64,000 nt of DNA from [Anoxybacillus] calidus (GCF_013760845.1 NZ_JACDUU010000002.1:475455-539454), one strand, 5' to 3'. Counted from the first letter of the stretch, positions 27,700 to 37,591 are shown. Notes: generated by a model not told the origin, from the letters alone. A program made the numbers and translations.

Positions 27700-28280
27700 T
27701 ACCATAGGAAGTTGCAAGAATTTTTGCGGATGATATTGCGAAATGTCCGCTCAGACGAGGTAGGGGGAAATTTAGAAAGGGTCTAATATCAATGTGATCA
27801 TGCGTCAACTACAATATGTAGATGTTTTCATTGTATCGGCTCGCTAAATGATACTGGATTTAATCTCTTGTATCAGCAGTACTTATCAACGAGAATTTGT
27901 TCATATTCGGCAGCATTTTATTAAAATTATCCAAAAATTATCTAGACTCAAAAAATGCTGCAGGTAAAACTTTAAATATGCTACAAAAGGTATCATCGAT
28001 GAAGATCAAAAATGGTTCAAAAATGAACAGTTTTTATTCACAAATTATCTCTAAAAAGTAAATTATTTTTTATTATAATACTTTCTAATTAAATAACCAA
28101 AAAAATAATAGTGGATAAAGAACGATGCAAGACAATCGAAGTAGGAGAAAAATAGAGGACATTCAAACTCATTATATGTAGTTTGGTTATTTAATCAGTA
28201 TAGAAATGACATATGCATTCGAAGTCATTAGTAATTTTAAATAAAGTATAATATTTATTTTTTACTATACATCTAGACGA
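27700..28280. other. AT-rich stretch upstream of the liv operon
   Basis: About 580 bases without a ribosome-sited open frame. A TATAAT at 28247-28252 could be the -10 of the liv promoter, but no good -35 is placed 17 bases before it. Confidence 0.35.
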
Positions 28281-28288
28281 GGAGGTTA

Positions 28289-28303
28289 AATTTTTGTAAA
28301 ATT
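28289..28303 (+). promoter_or_regulatory. Candidate CodY-type operator before livJ
   Basis: AATTTTTGTAAAATT is a perfect 6+6 palindrome around three bases and differs from the CodY consensus AATTTTCWGAAAATT at the three central positions. It lies 126 bases before a branched-chain amino-acid transporter, a typical CodY target. This is an inference from similarity only. Confidence 0.35.
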
Positions 28304-28429
28304 ACATTGATTAAGAAAAATATTATTATTTAGATTTTTTAGAAAACAATCGAAAGGATGTGGATAAGTGTAAAGCTAGCTGTAGTTAGTCAACGAGTTT
28401 ACCAAATTTTTTATTATGGGGGGTAAATT

Positions 28430-29611
28430 ATGAAGAAGAAAAAATTAGCTGGAGTTTTTTTATCGCTTATGTTAACAGCCGGTTTGATGGCGGGATGTAA
28501 AGGTGGAGCTCAAAATACTGGTTCATCAGGCGATGGAGGCGGCGATACCATTAAAATCGGTGCTAACCTTGAATTGTCTGGTGGAGTAGCTTCATATGGA
28601 CAATCCATTGCTGAAGGTTTGGAACTTGCGTTCGAGGAAATTAATAAAGAAGGTATTAATGGAAAAGAATTGGAACTTGTGAAAGTAGATAATAAATCTG
28701 AAGCAGCAGAAGCAACAAACGGTGCGATTAAACTGATTAGCCAGGACCAAGTCAGTGCGATTGTAGGGGCAGCAACAAGTACAAATACGCTCGCTCAGGT
28801 TCAAGTTGCACAGGATAACAAAGTCCCGTTAATTACACCTACTGGAACGAATCCTACTATTACAAATAAAGACGGCAAAGTAAATGACTTTGTATTCCGT
28901 ACATGTTTTATTGATCCTTTCCAAGGAACGGTAGCAGCTAAGTTTGCTCTTGATGAATTGAAAGTAAAAAGTGCAGCAGTACTTATTGATACTGCAAGTG
29001 ATTATTCCAAAGGACTTGCTTCAGCATTTAAGAAATCCTTTGAGGAAAACGGCGGTAAGATTGTAGCGGAGGAAGCATATGTTGCAAAAGACACAGATTT
29101 CCGTGCGACTCTTACGCGTATTAAATCTGCGAATCCTCAATTTATCTTCTTGCCTGGTTATTATGAAGAAGTCGGTCTTATTGTCAAACAGGCACGTGAA
29201 CTTGGTATTAATGTTCCTATTATGGGTGGTGACGGCTGGGATTCTCCAACACTGGTCGAAATTGCCGGAAAAGAAGCTTTAAACAATACATTTATTACAA
29301 ATCACTATTCTGCTAATGATCCAGATTCCAAAATTCAGGAGTTCGTCAAAGCGTTCAAGGCAAAATACAACAAAACTCCAGATGGATTTGCAGCGCTTGG
29401 ATATGATACCGCATATTTCCTTGCTGATGCCATCAAACGCGCAGGAGATGCAGATCCGGAGAAAATTAAAGAAGCTCTTGCTCAAACGAAAGATCTCGCC
29501 CTTGTATCAGGTGTATTGACGCTTGATAAGAAGCATGATCCGGTCAAATCCGCAACGATTCTTGAATATAAAAATGGTGAGCAGCAATTTAAAACAAAAG
29601 TAAATCCATAA
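28430..29611 (+). CDS. livJ: Branched-chain amino-acid ABC transporter binding lipoprotein
   Basis: 393 residues. The signal ends in LMAGC (Cys23), giving a membrane-anchored receptor. The mature protein is a type I periplasmic-binding fold (IKIGANLELSGGVASYGQSI, QVSAIVGAATSTNTLA, VPIMGGDGWDSP) of the LivJ/LivK family that binds leucine, isoleucine or valine. GGGGGG precedes ATG 28430. It heads a complete five-gene unit (livJHMGF). Binding of other amino acids or amides is possible in this family. Confidence 0.92.
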   Translation: MKKKKLAGVFLSLMLTAGLMAGCKGGAQNTGSSGDGGGDTIKIGANLELSGGVASYGQSIAEGLELAFEEINKEGINGKELELVKVDNKSEAAEATNGAIKLISQDQVSAIVGAATSTNTLAQVQVAQDNKVPLITPTGTNPTITNKDGKVNDFVFRTCFIDPFQGTVAAKFALDELKVKSAAVLIDTASDYSKGLASAFKKSFEENGGKIVAEEAYVAKDTDFRATLTRIKSANPQFIFLPGYYEEVGLIVKQARELGINVPIMGGDGWDSPTLVEIAGKEALNNTFITNHYSANDPDSKIQEFVKAFKAKYNKTPDGFAALGYDTAYFLADAIKRAGDADPEKIKEALAQTKDLALVSGVLTLDKKHDPVKSATILEYKNGEQQFKTKVNP

Positions 29612-29721
29612 TACCATCATCATGGTATCAGTCGAATAGGGGGCATGTCCCCCTATTTGGGGTTTTAACAGCATTAAATCTTTAAAATAAAATAACAGTC
29701 CTTATTAAGGAGAGTGCGAAT

Positions 29722-30600
29722 ATGGAACTCATTCAACAGCTAGTTAACGGAATCTCTCTTGGCAGCATATATGCACTGATCGCTCTCGGATATACGATGG
29801 TGTACGGAATTGTCAGGCTCATCAATTTTGCTCATGGCGACGTGTTTATGATAGGGGCATTTGTAGGATTTTATGCGATTACAGGTTTACATCTAGGATT
29901 CTTCTCAGCGCTTCTATTAGCCATGGCTGTATGTTCTTTATTAGGCGTATTGATTGAAAGAATTGCTTATAAGCCTTTGAGAAACGCCACAAAAATTGCA
30001 GCTCTCATCACTGCAATCGGAGTTTCGCTTTTGATTGAATACGGGGTGATCTATATTCGGGGGGCTCAGCCAGAAGCATATCCTGGGACAATACTCCCAG
30101 ATAAAAAAATTGAACTATTTGGTGTGACAATCAGCAGTCAGTCCATATTAATACTTTGTACTTCCATTGTATTGATGATTCTTCTTCAGTTAATCGTTCA
30201 TAAAACGAAAATAGGGAAAGCCATGCGTGCCGTTTCTCATGATGCTGAAGCAGCTCGATTAATGGGGATCAATGTGGATCATACAATATCCGCAACCTTT
30301 GCAATAGGATCTGCTCTAGCGGGTGCTGCGGGTGTTATCTTCGGTATTTACTATATTAAAATTGAACCTCTTATGGGGATTATTCCAGGTTTAAAAGCCT
30401 TCGTAGCGGCAGTATTTGGTGGTATCGGTATTATTCCAGGTGCTATGGTCGGCGGTCTTGCACTTGGTGTGATTGAAGCATTAGTAAGCGGACTGGGTTA
30501 TTCTCTCTGGCGTGACGGAGTGGCTTTTATCGTTCTTATACTTATTCTTATTTTCAGACCATCAGGACTATTTGGCAAAAACGTAAGAGAAAAAGTATAA
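29722..30600 (+). CDS. livH: Branched-chain amino-acid ABC permease LivH
   Basis: 292 residues, with the LivH start ELIQQLVNGISLGSIYALIA and about eight membrane helices. The cytoplasmic loop SHDAEAARLMGINVDHTISA carries the EAA-type contact to the ATPases. It pairs with LivM to form the channel. Ribosome site AAGGAGAG; 12 bases separate it from livM. Confidence 0.94.
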   Translation: MELIQQLVNGISLGSIYALIALGYTMVYGIVRLINFAHGDVFMIGAFVGFYAITGLHLGFFSALLLAMAVCSLLGVLIERIAYKPLRNATKIAALITAIGVSLLIEYGVIYIRGAQPEAYPGTILPDKKIELFGVTISSQSILILCTSIVLMILLQLIVHKTKIGKAMRAVSHDAEAARLMGINVDHTISATFAIGSALAGAAGVIFGIYYIKIEPLMGIIPGLKAFVAAVFGGIGIIPGAMVGGLALGVIEALVSGLGYSLWRDGVAFIVLILILIFRPSGLFGKNVREKV

Positions 30601-30612
30601 GGAGGGGAGAAG

Positions 30613-31590
30613 ATGATGACAACTTTAAAGCGGATCAATGGATTTTGGCTCTCAATGGTGTTAGCGCTTGTGTTTTTTGGAGCGGTTCATCTACTAATAT
30701 CAGGAGGAGTCCTAAATTCCTTTTATATTAATACTTTATTTTTTATGGCTATTAATATCATTCTAGCAGTTAGTCTTCATCTCATTATTGGTATTACGGG
30801 ACAGTTTTCAATTGGACATGCCGGGTTTCTTGCAGTGGGAGCCTATGCGTCTGCCATTATGACAATGAAACTGCAGATTCCGTTTTCACTTGCTTTACTG
30901 GTAGGTGGTGTTACCGCTGCAGTAGCGGGACTTTTAATTGGTATTCCTAGCCTTCGTCTAAAGGGGGATTATCTAGCAATCGCTACGCTTGGTTTTGGGG
31001 AAATCGTACGAATTATCTTGCTAAACGTAGATTATGTTGGTGGCGCCAGCGGAATGACGGTAACCCACCTTACAAGTTGGCCGTGGGTATTTGCCTGCCT
31101 GCTTATAACCATCATTGTCATTGCAAACTTTACAAACTCCACTCATGGCCGTGCCTGCATTTCTATTCGAGAGGATGAAATTGCTGCAGATTCAATGGGG
31201 ATTAATACGACGTACTATAAAGTGGCCGCATTTGTGATCGGTTCTTTTTTTGCCGGTATTGCTGGGGGGCTTTATGCCCATCACTTTTATATTATTCAGC
31301 CGACGAACTTTGGCTTTTTAAAGTCATTTGATATTTTGATTTTTGTTGTGCTTGGAGGATTAGGAAGCATGTCTGGAGCGGTGATAGCTGCTATTTTGTT
31401 GACAATTGTTTCTACTTTCCTCCAGGATTATCCAGAGACTCGAATGATCATATACAGTTTAGTACTTATATTGGTCATGATCTACCGACCAAAAGGGTTG
31501 TTAGGTACTCGAGAATTGACGTCGTTCTTCAGGTTACGCAGAGCGGTTGAAGGGGGAAAGCAGAATGACAACAAACATACCGTTGCTTAA
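30613..31590 (+). CDS. livM: Branched-chain amino-acid ABC permease LivM
   Basis: 325 residues, about nine helices. The LivM block SLHLIIGITGQFSIGHAGFL and loop SIREDEIAADSMGINTTYYK are intact. GGAGGGGAG precedes ATG 30613. Its 3' end overlaps the livG start by 26 bases. Confidence 0.94.
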   Translation: MMTTLKRINGFWLSMVLALVFFGAVHLLISGGVLNSFYINTLFFMAINIILAVSLHLIIGITGQFSIGHAGFLAVGAYASAIMTMKLQIPFSLALLVGGVTAAVAGLLIGIPSLRLKGDYLAIATLGFGEIVRIILLNVDYVGGASGMTVTHLTSWPWVFACLLITIIVIANFTNSTHGRACISIREDEIAADSMGINTTYYKVAAFVIGSFFAGIAGGLYAHHFYIIQPTNFGFLKSFDILIFVVLGGLGSMSGAVIAAILLTIVSTFLQDYPETRMIIYSLVLILVMIYRPKGLLGTRELTSFFRLRRAVEGGKQNDNKHTVA

Positions 31591-32344
31591 AGCTGATCAT
31601 GTCGGGATTCATTTTGGCGGCTTGAAAGCATTGGCTGGCGTAAACATCGAATTATATCCGGGAGAATTGGTTGGGCTCATTGGACCAAACGGTGCAGGTA
31701 AAACGACTTTCTTCAACCTGCTGACAGGTGTATATGAACCGACAGAAGGAAGTATTGTACTTGGTAATGAAAAGTTAAACGGTCTGGCACCTTACAAAAT
31801 TACACGAAAAGGGATTAGTCGTACGTTTCAAAACATTCGATTGTTCGGTGAGCTTTCCGTACTTGATAATGTAAAGGTTGCATACCATTCTCTTGCTCGT
31901 CATTCCATTTTTAGCTCCATTTTTCGTTTTCCTTCTCATTTTTCTGGCGAGAAAGAAATAGAAGAAAAGGCCATAGAATTTTTAAAGATTTTCAAGCTTG
32001 AGAGTTATATGCATGAAAAAGCGAAAAATTTACCATATGGGCAACAACGTCGTTTAGAAATTGCAAGAGCTCTGGCGGCACATCCAAAATTGTTGCTGCT
32101 TGATGAGCCTGCAGCAGGAATGAATCCGCAGGAAACCCAGGAACTGATGAATTTGATCGCTTTTATAAGAGAAAAGTTCCATTTAACGATTTTGCTTATT
32201 GAGCATGATATGTCTCTTGTGATGGGAGTATGCGAACGAATTTACGTGCTGGATCACGGACAACTCATTGCACATGGTACCCCTGAAGAGATCAGAAATC
32301 ATCCTAAAGTGATTGAAGCATATCTAGGAGAGGAGGTTTCGTGA
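31565..32344 (+). CDS. livG: Branched-chain amino-acid ABC ATPase LivG
   Basis: 259 residues. Walker A GPNGAGKTT, Walker B LLLLDEPAAGMNPQE and the LivG-type signature LPYGQQRRLEIARAL are present. The start is ATG 31565, after AAGGGGGAAAG at 31550-31560; the TTG at 31547 has no site. One of two ATPases of the LivGF heterodimer. Confidence 0.94.
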   Translation: MTTNIPLLKADHVGIHFGGLKALAGVNIELYPGELVGLIGPNGAGKTTFFNLLTGVYEPTEGSIVLGNEKLNGLAPYKITRKGISRTFQNIRLFGELSVLDNVKVAYHSLARHSIFSSIFRFPSHFSGEKEIEEKAIEFLKIFKLESYMHEKAKNLPYGQQRRLEIARALAAHPKLLLLDEPAAGMNPQETQELMNLIAFIREKFHLTILLIEHDMSLVMGVCERIYVLDHGQLIAHGTPEEIRNHPKVIEAYLGEEVS

Positions 32345-33051
32345 TGCTAAAGGTAGAAAGTATCAATGTATTTTACGGGAATATTCAAGCATTAAAAGGC
32401 GTTTCACTTGAAGTAAAAGAAGGAGAAATCGTCACATTCATTGGTGCAAACGGCGCTGGCAAGAGTACGCTATTAAAGACGATTTCTGGATTGTTAAAGC
32501 CAAAACATGGGGACATTTTGTATGAAGGACAATCGATTGCAGGCAAAGCAGCACAGATGATTGTAAAACAAGGAATTTCCCATGTTCCGGAAGGTCGTCG
32601 TATTTTCGCCAACATGACAGTAGAAGAAAACTTAGAATTAGGCGCTTTTTTAAGAAAGGATAAAGATGGAATTCGAGAGGATTTCGAGAAAGTGTATCAT
32701 CTGTTTCCTCGACTTCTTGAACGGAGAAAGCAACTTGCCGGAACTTTGTCGGGCGGAGAGCAACAAATGTTGGCCATGGGCCGAGCATTAATGGCGCGTC
32801 CGCGTCTTCTCCTTTTAGACGAGCCATCGATGGGATTAGCCCCTTTACTAGTCAAAACGATTTTCCGGATCATTGAAGAGATTAATTCGTTTGGGACTAC
32901 CATCTTGCTAGTTGAACAAAACGCAAATATGGCACTTTCTGTAGCTGACCGGGCGTATGTCATTGAATCGGGACGTGTTGTCTTGTCTGGTTCAGCGGAA
33001 GAGTTAAACGCTAGTGAACAGGTAAAGATGGCGTACCTTGGAGGGCACTGA
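32344..33051 (+). CDS. livF: Branched-chain amino-acid ABC ATPase LivF
   Basis: 235 residues. Walker A GANGAGKSTLL, signature LSGGEQQMLAMGRALM, Walker B LLLLDEPSMGLAP. ATG 32344 overlaps the livG stop by one base and follows AGGAGG at 32331-32336; the GTG at 32341 is a less likely start. It closes the liv unit before a strong terminator. Confidence 0.94.
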   Translation: MLKVESINVFYGNIQALKGVSLEVKEGEIVTFIGANGAGKSTLLKTISGLLKPKHGDILYEGQSIAGKAAQMIVKQGISHVPEGRRIFANMTVEENLELGAFLRKDKDGIREDFEKVYHLFPRLLERRKQLAGTLSGGEQQMLAMGRALMARPRLLLLDEPSMGLAPLLVKTIFRIIEEINSFGTTILLVEQNANMALSVADRAYVIESGRVVLSGSAEELNASEQVKMAYLGGH

Positions 33052-33123
33052 TAAAAAACATTAAAAGATTTAGAGGCTTTAAGTGTAAATGTTGCAAAGT
33101 CAATATTTGACACAGATGAATCA

Positions 33124-33157
33124 AACCCCGCCATTATCCGAAAAAGGCGGGGTTATT
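33124..33157 (+). terminator. Terminator of the liv operon
   Basis: AACCCCGCC and GGCGGGGTT form a GC-rich nine-bp stem with a 13-base A-rich loop; TTATT follows. It lies 70 bases after livF. Confidence 0.8.
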
Positions 33158-33245
33158 CAATCGATGATGAATCAAACTCAACAGCAACGGCTCTTACAGG
33201 TGAGCCATCGACTCCTGGTAAATAGAGGGGGAGGGCGATAATATA
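33153..33245 (-). pseudogene. Relic of a cyclase (kynurenine-formamidase-like) C-terminus
   Basis: The minus strand reads ALPLYLPGVDGSPVRAVAVE and FDSSSIE before a stop, matching the C-terminal end of the metal-dependent cyclase/hydrolase family ('GLDGSPxRxVxx'). Nothing of the upstream domain remains. Confidence 0.5.
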
Positions 33246-33260
33246 AGGATCGGCAAAATC

Positions 33261-33359
33261 AATTGTTTATTATCCCCGCTCGTCATTACCGATGAACAAC
33301 TCAATGAAGCGTTAGATGTCATCACACAGGTTGTGACAGAACTGATCGACTCCAAATGA
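33261..33359 (+). pseudogene. C-terminal relic of a gabT-type aminotransferase
   Basis: The frame PLVITDEQLNEALDVITQVV followed by TELIDSK-stop matches the C-terminus of the intact GabT at 3675-5009 (PIVITDEQLEEGLNVLESVI). All the rest of the gene is missing, and an unrelated relic adjoins on the left. It lies 111 bases upstream of the aldehyde dehydrogenase, so the two probably once formed a gabT-gabD unit. Confidence 0.7.
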
Positions 33360-33470
33360 TGAGAAAAAAATGAAGAAAGTAGACAGATTTTGTTGTTTAT
33401 CTTACTGATATTTTCGCTTCAAGCTAATATACTTAAATTAAAAAGATTCTAAGCAAAGAGGAGAGAAACG

Positions 33471-34898
33471 ATGGAGAAAAAGAGACTATATATCAATGGA
33501 GAATGGGTGGAAGCAAGTTCGTATACTACATTAACGTCGCCTTATTCTGGAGAGGTACTTGCGGAAATTCCAGTAGCGACGGAGTCAGAAGTGGATCGAG
33601 CGATTGAAGCGGCATACCAAGCGAGAAACATTATGGCGAAAATGCCAACACACAAGCGAGCAGCCATTTTAGAAAAAGTGGCAGGGCTCCTTCAAGAAAG
33701 AGCGGAAGAAGCAGCGCAGATGATAGCGCTTGAAGCAGCAAAGCCGATTACCACGGCCAAAGCGGAAGTAGGGCGTACAATTCAGACGTATAAGTTTGCT
33801 GCTGAAGAAGCAAAACGTATTCACGGCGAAACGATTCCATTAGATGCTGCACCGGGTGGGGAGAACCGGGTCGCTTTTACAGTGAGAGAACCAATCGGTG
33901 TCATTGGGGCGATTACTCCATTTAACTTCCCTATGAATCTTGTTGCTCATAAGCTCGGTCCGGCTATCGCGGCTGGAAATACGATTGTACTCAAACCAGC
34001 AAGCCAAACGCCGCTATCCGCTTATTTTATTGCAGAGCTGTTTGAACAAGCAGGTCTTCCAAAAGGAGCATTAAACGTAGTAACGGGAAGCGGAAAAACG
34101 GTCGGGGATAAGCTTGTTACTGATGACAGAGTCAGCATGATTACGTTTACAGGAAGCCCGGCTGTGGGAATAGGTATCCGAAATAGAGCCGGATTAAAGA
34201 AAGTAACACTCGAACTTGGTTCCAATTCCGCCGTCATTGTCGATGAAGATGTAGACATTGATTCTATTATTCCGCGCTGTGTATTTGGTGCTTTTTCCTT
34301 CCAAGGCCAAGTTTGCATTTCACTGCAACGGATTTATGTGCATGAAAAACGGTACGAGGAGTTTGTAGAAAAGTTTATCGCTGCTACTAAACAATTAAAC
34401 GTTGGCGATCCGCTCGATCCAAAAACCGATGTATCCGCCCTTATTACTCCTCATGATGTTGAGCGGTCTTTAAACTGGATTGAAGAAGCAAAGCAAGGCG
34501 GGGCAACGGTTGCTGTAGGTGGTGAAAGAAGAGGAAATATATTACTGCCAACTGTTATCCTTCATGCTCGACCTGATATGAAAGTATCTTGTCAAGAAGT
34601 ATTTGCTCCGATTGTATTAATTAATAAAGTCACATCGATCGATGAGGCGATAGAATGGGTGAATGATTCTAGATATGGATTACAAGCAGGTGTTTATACA
34701 AACAATATTCATGTTGCATGGGAGGCTGTAGAAAAACTCCATGTCGGTGGAGTACTCATCAATGACATTCCGACATTTAGGGTTGATCACATGCCTTACG
34801 GTGGTGTAAAAGAAAGCGGAACAGGTCGAGAAGGTTTACGATATGCAATCGAAGAAATGACAGAATTAAAGCTTGTGATTTTCAATAGAAATAAATAA
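33471..34898 (+). CDS. Aldehyde dehydrogenase (succinate-semialdehyde/GabD-like)
   Basis: 475 residues, full-length ALDH. Cofactor region GAITPFNFPMNLVAHKLGPA and FTGSPAVGIGIR, catalytic Cys282 (FQGQVCISLQR) and the general-base glutamate in VTLELGSN are intact. AAGAGGAGAG precedes ATG 33471. The decayed gabT directly upstream suggests succinate-semialdehyde oxidation in GABA breakdown; the sequence is also close to lactaldehyde and phosphonoacetaldehyde dehydrogenases, so the substrate is uncertain. Confidence 0.88.
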   Translation: MEKKRLYINGEWVEASSYTTLTSPYSGEVLAEIPVATESEVDRAIEAAYQARNIMAKMPTHKRAAILEKVAGLLQERAEEAAQMIALEAAKPITTAKAEVGRTIQTYKFAAEEAKRIHGETIPLDAAPGGENRVAFTVREPIGVIGAITPFNFPMNLVAHKLGPAIAAGNTIVLKPASQTPLSAYFIAELFEQAGLPKGALNVVTGSGKTVGDKLVTDDRVSMITFTGSPAVGIGIRNRAGLKKVTLELGSNSAVIVDEDVDIDSIIPRCVFGAFSFQGQVCISLQRIYVHEKRYEEFVEKFIAATKQLNVGDPLDPKTDVSALITPHDVERSLNWIEEAKQGGATVAVGGERRGNILLPTVILHARPDMKVSCQEVFAPIVLINKVTSIDEAIEWVNDSRYGLQAGVYTNNIHVAWEAVEKLHVGGVLINDIPTFRVDHMPYGGVKESGTGREGLRYAIEEMTELKLVIFNRNK

Positions 34899-34918
34899 GA
34901 AGAGAGAGAATGATCCAA

Positions 34919-34945
34919 AAGGTCGCTGAAATGCGGCCTTCTTCT
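34919..34945 (+). terminator. Probable terminator of the aldehyde dehydrogenase gene
   Basis: AAGGTCGC pairs with GCGGCCTT (one G-T pair) around a six-base loop, followed by CTTCTTTATT. Confidence 0.6.
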
Positions 34946-34949
34946 TTAT

Positions 34950-35400
34950 TGTGTTAAAAGTCCTTTTAAGAAAAACGAACTCATACTCAATGTACAACAA
35001 ATAAATCAATGAGTATTTTATTTTCGACAAATTTAACAGACGGTTCTGGTCTTGTTCTACTTGAACGTGAACCTTTCTAAGGATAAAGTGTGCGATTAAA
35101 AGTTGTTTGGCTTCAAAGGAGAGAATGGAATAAGGTATATCATTCCATGAAGATATTCCTTATTTTTATGATGAGTTACGACCGGAAACAAAGAATCGCA
35201 TCTATTGTGACGAATAGTAGTTTAAGGAGAATATATAAATTTCTTCAAGCTTCATAATGATTCGTGTGGTTGAACCGTACCATAAAATCAATGAGGTTTT
35301 ATAAAATAAAAAAGAGAGACGGTTAGAGATAGGAAATGTAGTCATAACTGAATCAAACTACAGCCCTAATCAATAGTCTCCCTTAAGAATCCAGTTTCTC
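34950..35400. other. Gene-free stretch
   Basis: About 450 bases. One frame near 35150-35210 reads HEDIPYFYDELRPETKNRIY, which looks protein-like but is bounded by stops and has no ribosome site; family not recognised. A further short protein-like piece (SMILDIGGRTLGADEIKS) occurs near 35835-35890. Confidence 0.35.
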
Positions 35401-35403
35401 TCA

Positions 35404-35730
35404 TCATTTATATTTATAGCATAATAAAAAGAATAAAACTGTTTCTAGTGTAGTATTGGGAAACTGGTCAGTGTTAGGAAATGTTCTTGGGAAAAGCAGT
35501 ACCTTTTTTATTTCTTTAAACATACGAATGATAAATTGTTGCTCCATTGAAAATGGGGGTTGCGGTGGTCCGAGAGAAAAAAGGTTTTGGTGGCTGAAAA
35601 AAACTGGTATTCTAAAAAGCGCACTTGCCGCTTCATTCAAATCATCCATATCCTTGTAAGCCTGTTTTATCTCTTCACTACTAATATTTTCCTTATGATG
35701 TTTATCCTTACTAATTTTTATCATCTCCAT
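35404..35730 (-). CDS. Doubtful small hypothetical protein
   Basis: 108 codons. The N-terminal part (DKHHKENISSEEIKQAYKDM) is strongly polar and looks protein-like, while the C-terminal part is irregular. There is no good ribosome site at either of the two near starts. It may be a small regulatory protein or a chance frame. No family recognised. Confidence 0.3.
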   Translation of the reverse strand: MEMIKISKDKHHKENISSEEIKQAYKDMDDLNEAASALFRIPVFFSHQNLFSLGPPQPPFSMEQQFIIRMFKEIKKVLLFPRTFPNTDQFPNTTLETVLFFLLCYKYK

Positions 35731-35950
35731 GTGATAACTTATTTAGGAGATCAAGGGGAAGTTTGGACAAACATATTGATTAATAAGTCTTTTTTATAAA
35801 AACTACTAAAATGGCTAGTGTTAACCAGAAAAGTATGATTTTAGATATTGGTGGAAGAACTTTAGGGGCTGATGAGATAAAATCACCGTTGACCACGGTT
35901 GGACAAGGTTATCCTCAGATTTGCATACCTTATGAATAATGCTCAATCAT

Positions 35951-36406
35951 CTAGATTGAACTCATCCATCGGTAGAATTTCCAAATGATAGTCATAAAAA
36001 GTAAATATCCAAAAAAGGAATAGCTATGTTCCCATTGATCATTGTGAACAAACCATCCGATTGCTTCGGATTGTTTTTCAATAAGCGTCATCATTAGGCT
36101 AATAATGACGATAAAAACTCCTTTTTTCCAAGTTTTCAGTTTTTCTATGAAATAAAGAAAAAAAGTTGTTAGGATTGGCAGGCCGACTAGTGTAAATACA
36201 ATGTTAATGGTAAAAATAGATGAATATGGTCGGACCGGAAAGCTGTACAATTGTTTTCCAACCAAATAAAGATCTAAATAGGTTCCGATCCATGAGGCAA
36301 ACAGGATGGTAGAAATATAAGCGGAAAAATGTTTATTGCGGGCGGAAAATGGCTTTCTTTGCGATAATTGCGAGTTCCATTTTTTCGAGTGTTTCGCAGT
36401 ACTCAT
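35951..36406 (-). CDS. CBO0543-family small membrane protein
   Basis: 151 residues with four to five hydrophobic helices. The segment SWIGTYLDLYLVGKQLYSFP and the C-terminal EQSEAIGWFVHNDQWEHSYS fit the CBO0543 family of Firmicutes, function unknown. The start at 36406 is supported by GGAGAG about seven bases upstream. It overlaps the last 74 bases of the DUF2515 gene in another frame, so the two are transcribed together. Confidence 0.7.
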   Translation of the reverse strand: MSTAKHSKKWNSQLSQRKPFSARNKHFSAYISTILFASWIGTYLDLYLVGKQLYSFPVRPYSSIFTINIVFTLVGLPILTTFFLYFIEKLKTWKKGVFIVIISLMMTLIEKQSEAIGWFVHNDQWEHSYSFFGYLLFMTIIWKFYRWMSSI

Positions 36407-37511
36407 GAGTAATCTCTCCATTCATATCTTCATCTTGTTTGTTTAAATAATCGATAATGGTCCAGTCATCAAACCAATCCTCGATGTCTGCTTCTGCATG
36501 TGTAACGTTTTTCCACGCGTACTCCAATCTTGGACTATATATCCGAGGTATTCCTTGTTGTATTTGACAATCTTTTATGCGGCGTCTGTAAGGTTGCCCT
36601 GGCGTTGATTCATAAACGTCATTAAACAGATGAGGCCAGTAATCTTTACGAGTTCCAGTATGAGGTTGAGACATAGCCCAACGAACAACTTTATCCAACA
36701 TTTCTTTCTTGTGAAAAAGTAAAGAATATAATCGTTTTCCTAATAATATCCGTTCATGAAGCGAATCGAATTTATGTAACGTTTGCCCAATGAGCCCTAT
36801 ATTTCGTTTCTCATGTTCGGAGTCACAGTAAGGAAAAAGAATATGATTTAAGGAGAAAAAATCTTGAAGCTTAAACTGAATGGTATTAAATACTTTCTTT
36901 TGAAAAAGGTGATTTTGGATGACTTGTTTTTCCAAATAGCTTTGTTCATTAATAACAAGAGCTATTGCAAGTATATAGGGGTTACCATATTTCCAAAAGT
37001 GACTCCAGATGGTTTCCATAAATGTTGATACATGAAAAATAGGAAGAAGGTAAAAAAGCTGTCTTTGTCTTTTCATGCTTTCTTCATAAAGTAGAAATTG
37101 CGGATATACATCCTGAAAAATAAGCCAATTTCCGCGCTCCAAAAACGAAAAGAAGGACTGCTGCTCCTGCTTGGATAACAAATTTGATAACAGTTCTCCC
37201 TTTAAATCAGTCATATTCCAGCCGCCATTTCTTGATACCATATGTCCCAAAAGCGCCCAATGAATTTCCGGATGACGTTGATAAAAATCAAGGTATGCTT
37301 GTGTTCTTGTTACGTTGTTTTCATTTTTTATTCTTGTTTGAAGGAGTATTTGTTGGACTAGCTTTTTTTCCGCTTTGGTTAAATCAGATTCTTTCATCGT
37401 TACCGTCTTTAAACCTTTGCATTTTTTCTTTAACTCATCTTTTATTTCTAGAAGAAATGGAGGTAGGACCGGCTTCTTCTTTTTCTTTATTAGACAAAAA
37501 ATGTCTACCAC
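36333..37511 (-). CDS. DUF2515-family protein (YppC-like)
   Basis: 392 residues from GTG 37511. The sequence (RIKNENNVTRTQAYLDFYQR, HWALLGHMVSRNGGWNMTDL and the C-terminal RIYSPRLEYAWKNVTHAEAD) fits DUF2515, a family common in Bacillus including B. subtilis YppC. Function unknown; HxxHVSRN-like histidines are notable but unproven as a metal site. It is divergent from the terpene cyclase gene, 80 bases between start codons, so their promoters overlap. Confidence 0.75.
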   Translation of the reverse strand: MVDIFCLIKKKKKPVLPPFLLEIKDELKKKCKGLKTVTMKESDLTKAEKKLVQQILLQTRIKNENNVTRTQAYLDFYQRHPEIHWALLGHMVSRNGGWNMTDLKGELLSNLLSKQEQQSFFSFLERGNWLIFQDVYPQFLLYEESMKRQRQLFYLLPIFHVSTFMETIWSHFWKYGNPYILAIALVINEQSYLEKQVIQNHLFQKKVFNTIQFKLQDFFSLNHILFPYCDSEHEKRNIGLIGQTLHKFDSLHERILLGKRLYSLLFHKKEMLDKVVRWAMSQPHTGTRKDYWPHLFNDVYESTPGQPYRRRIKDCQIQQGIPRIYSPRLEYAWKNVTHAEADIEDWFDDWTIIDYLNKQDEDMNGEITHEYCETLEKMELAIIAKKAIFRPQ

Positions 37512-37591
37512 TCCCTCGATGAATGGTTTTCAAGATGCGGGAATAAGTATAGATAAGTGATCATTTTTCAAAAATGAAAGGGATGACGAGT

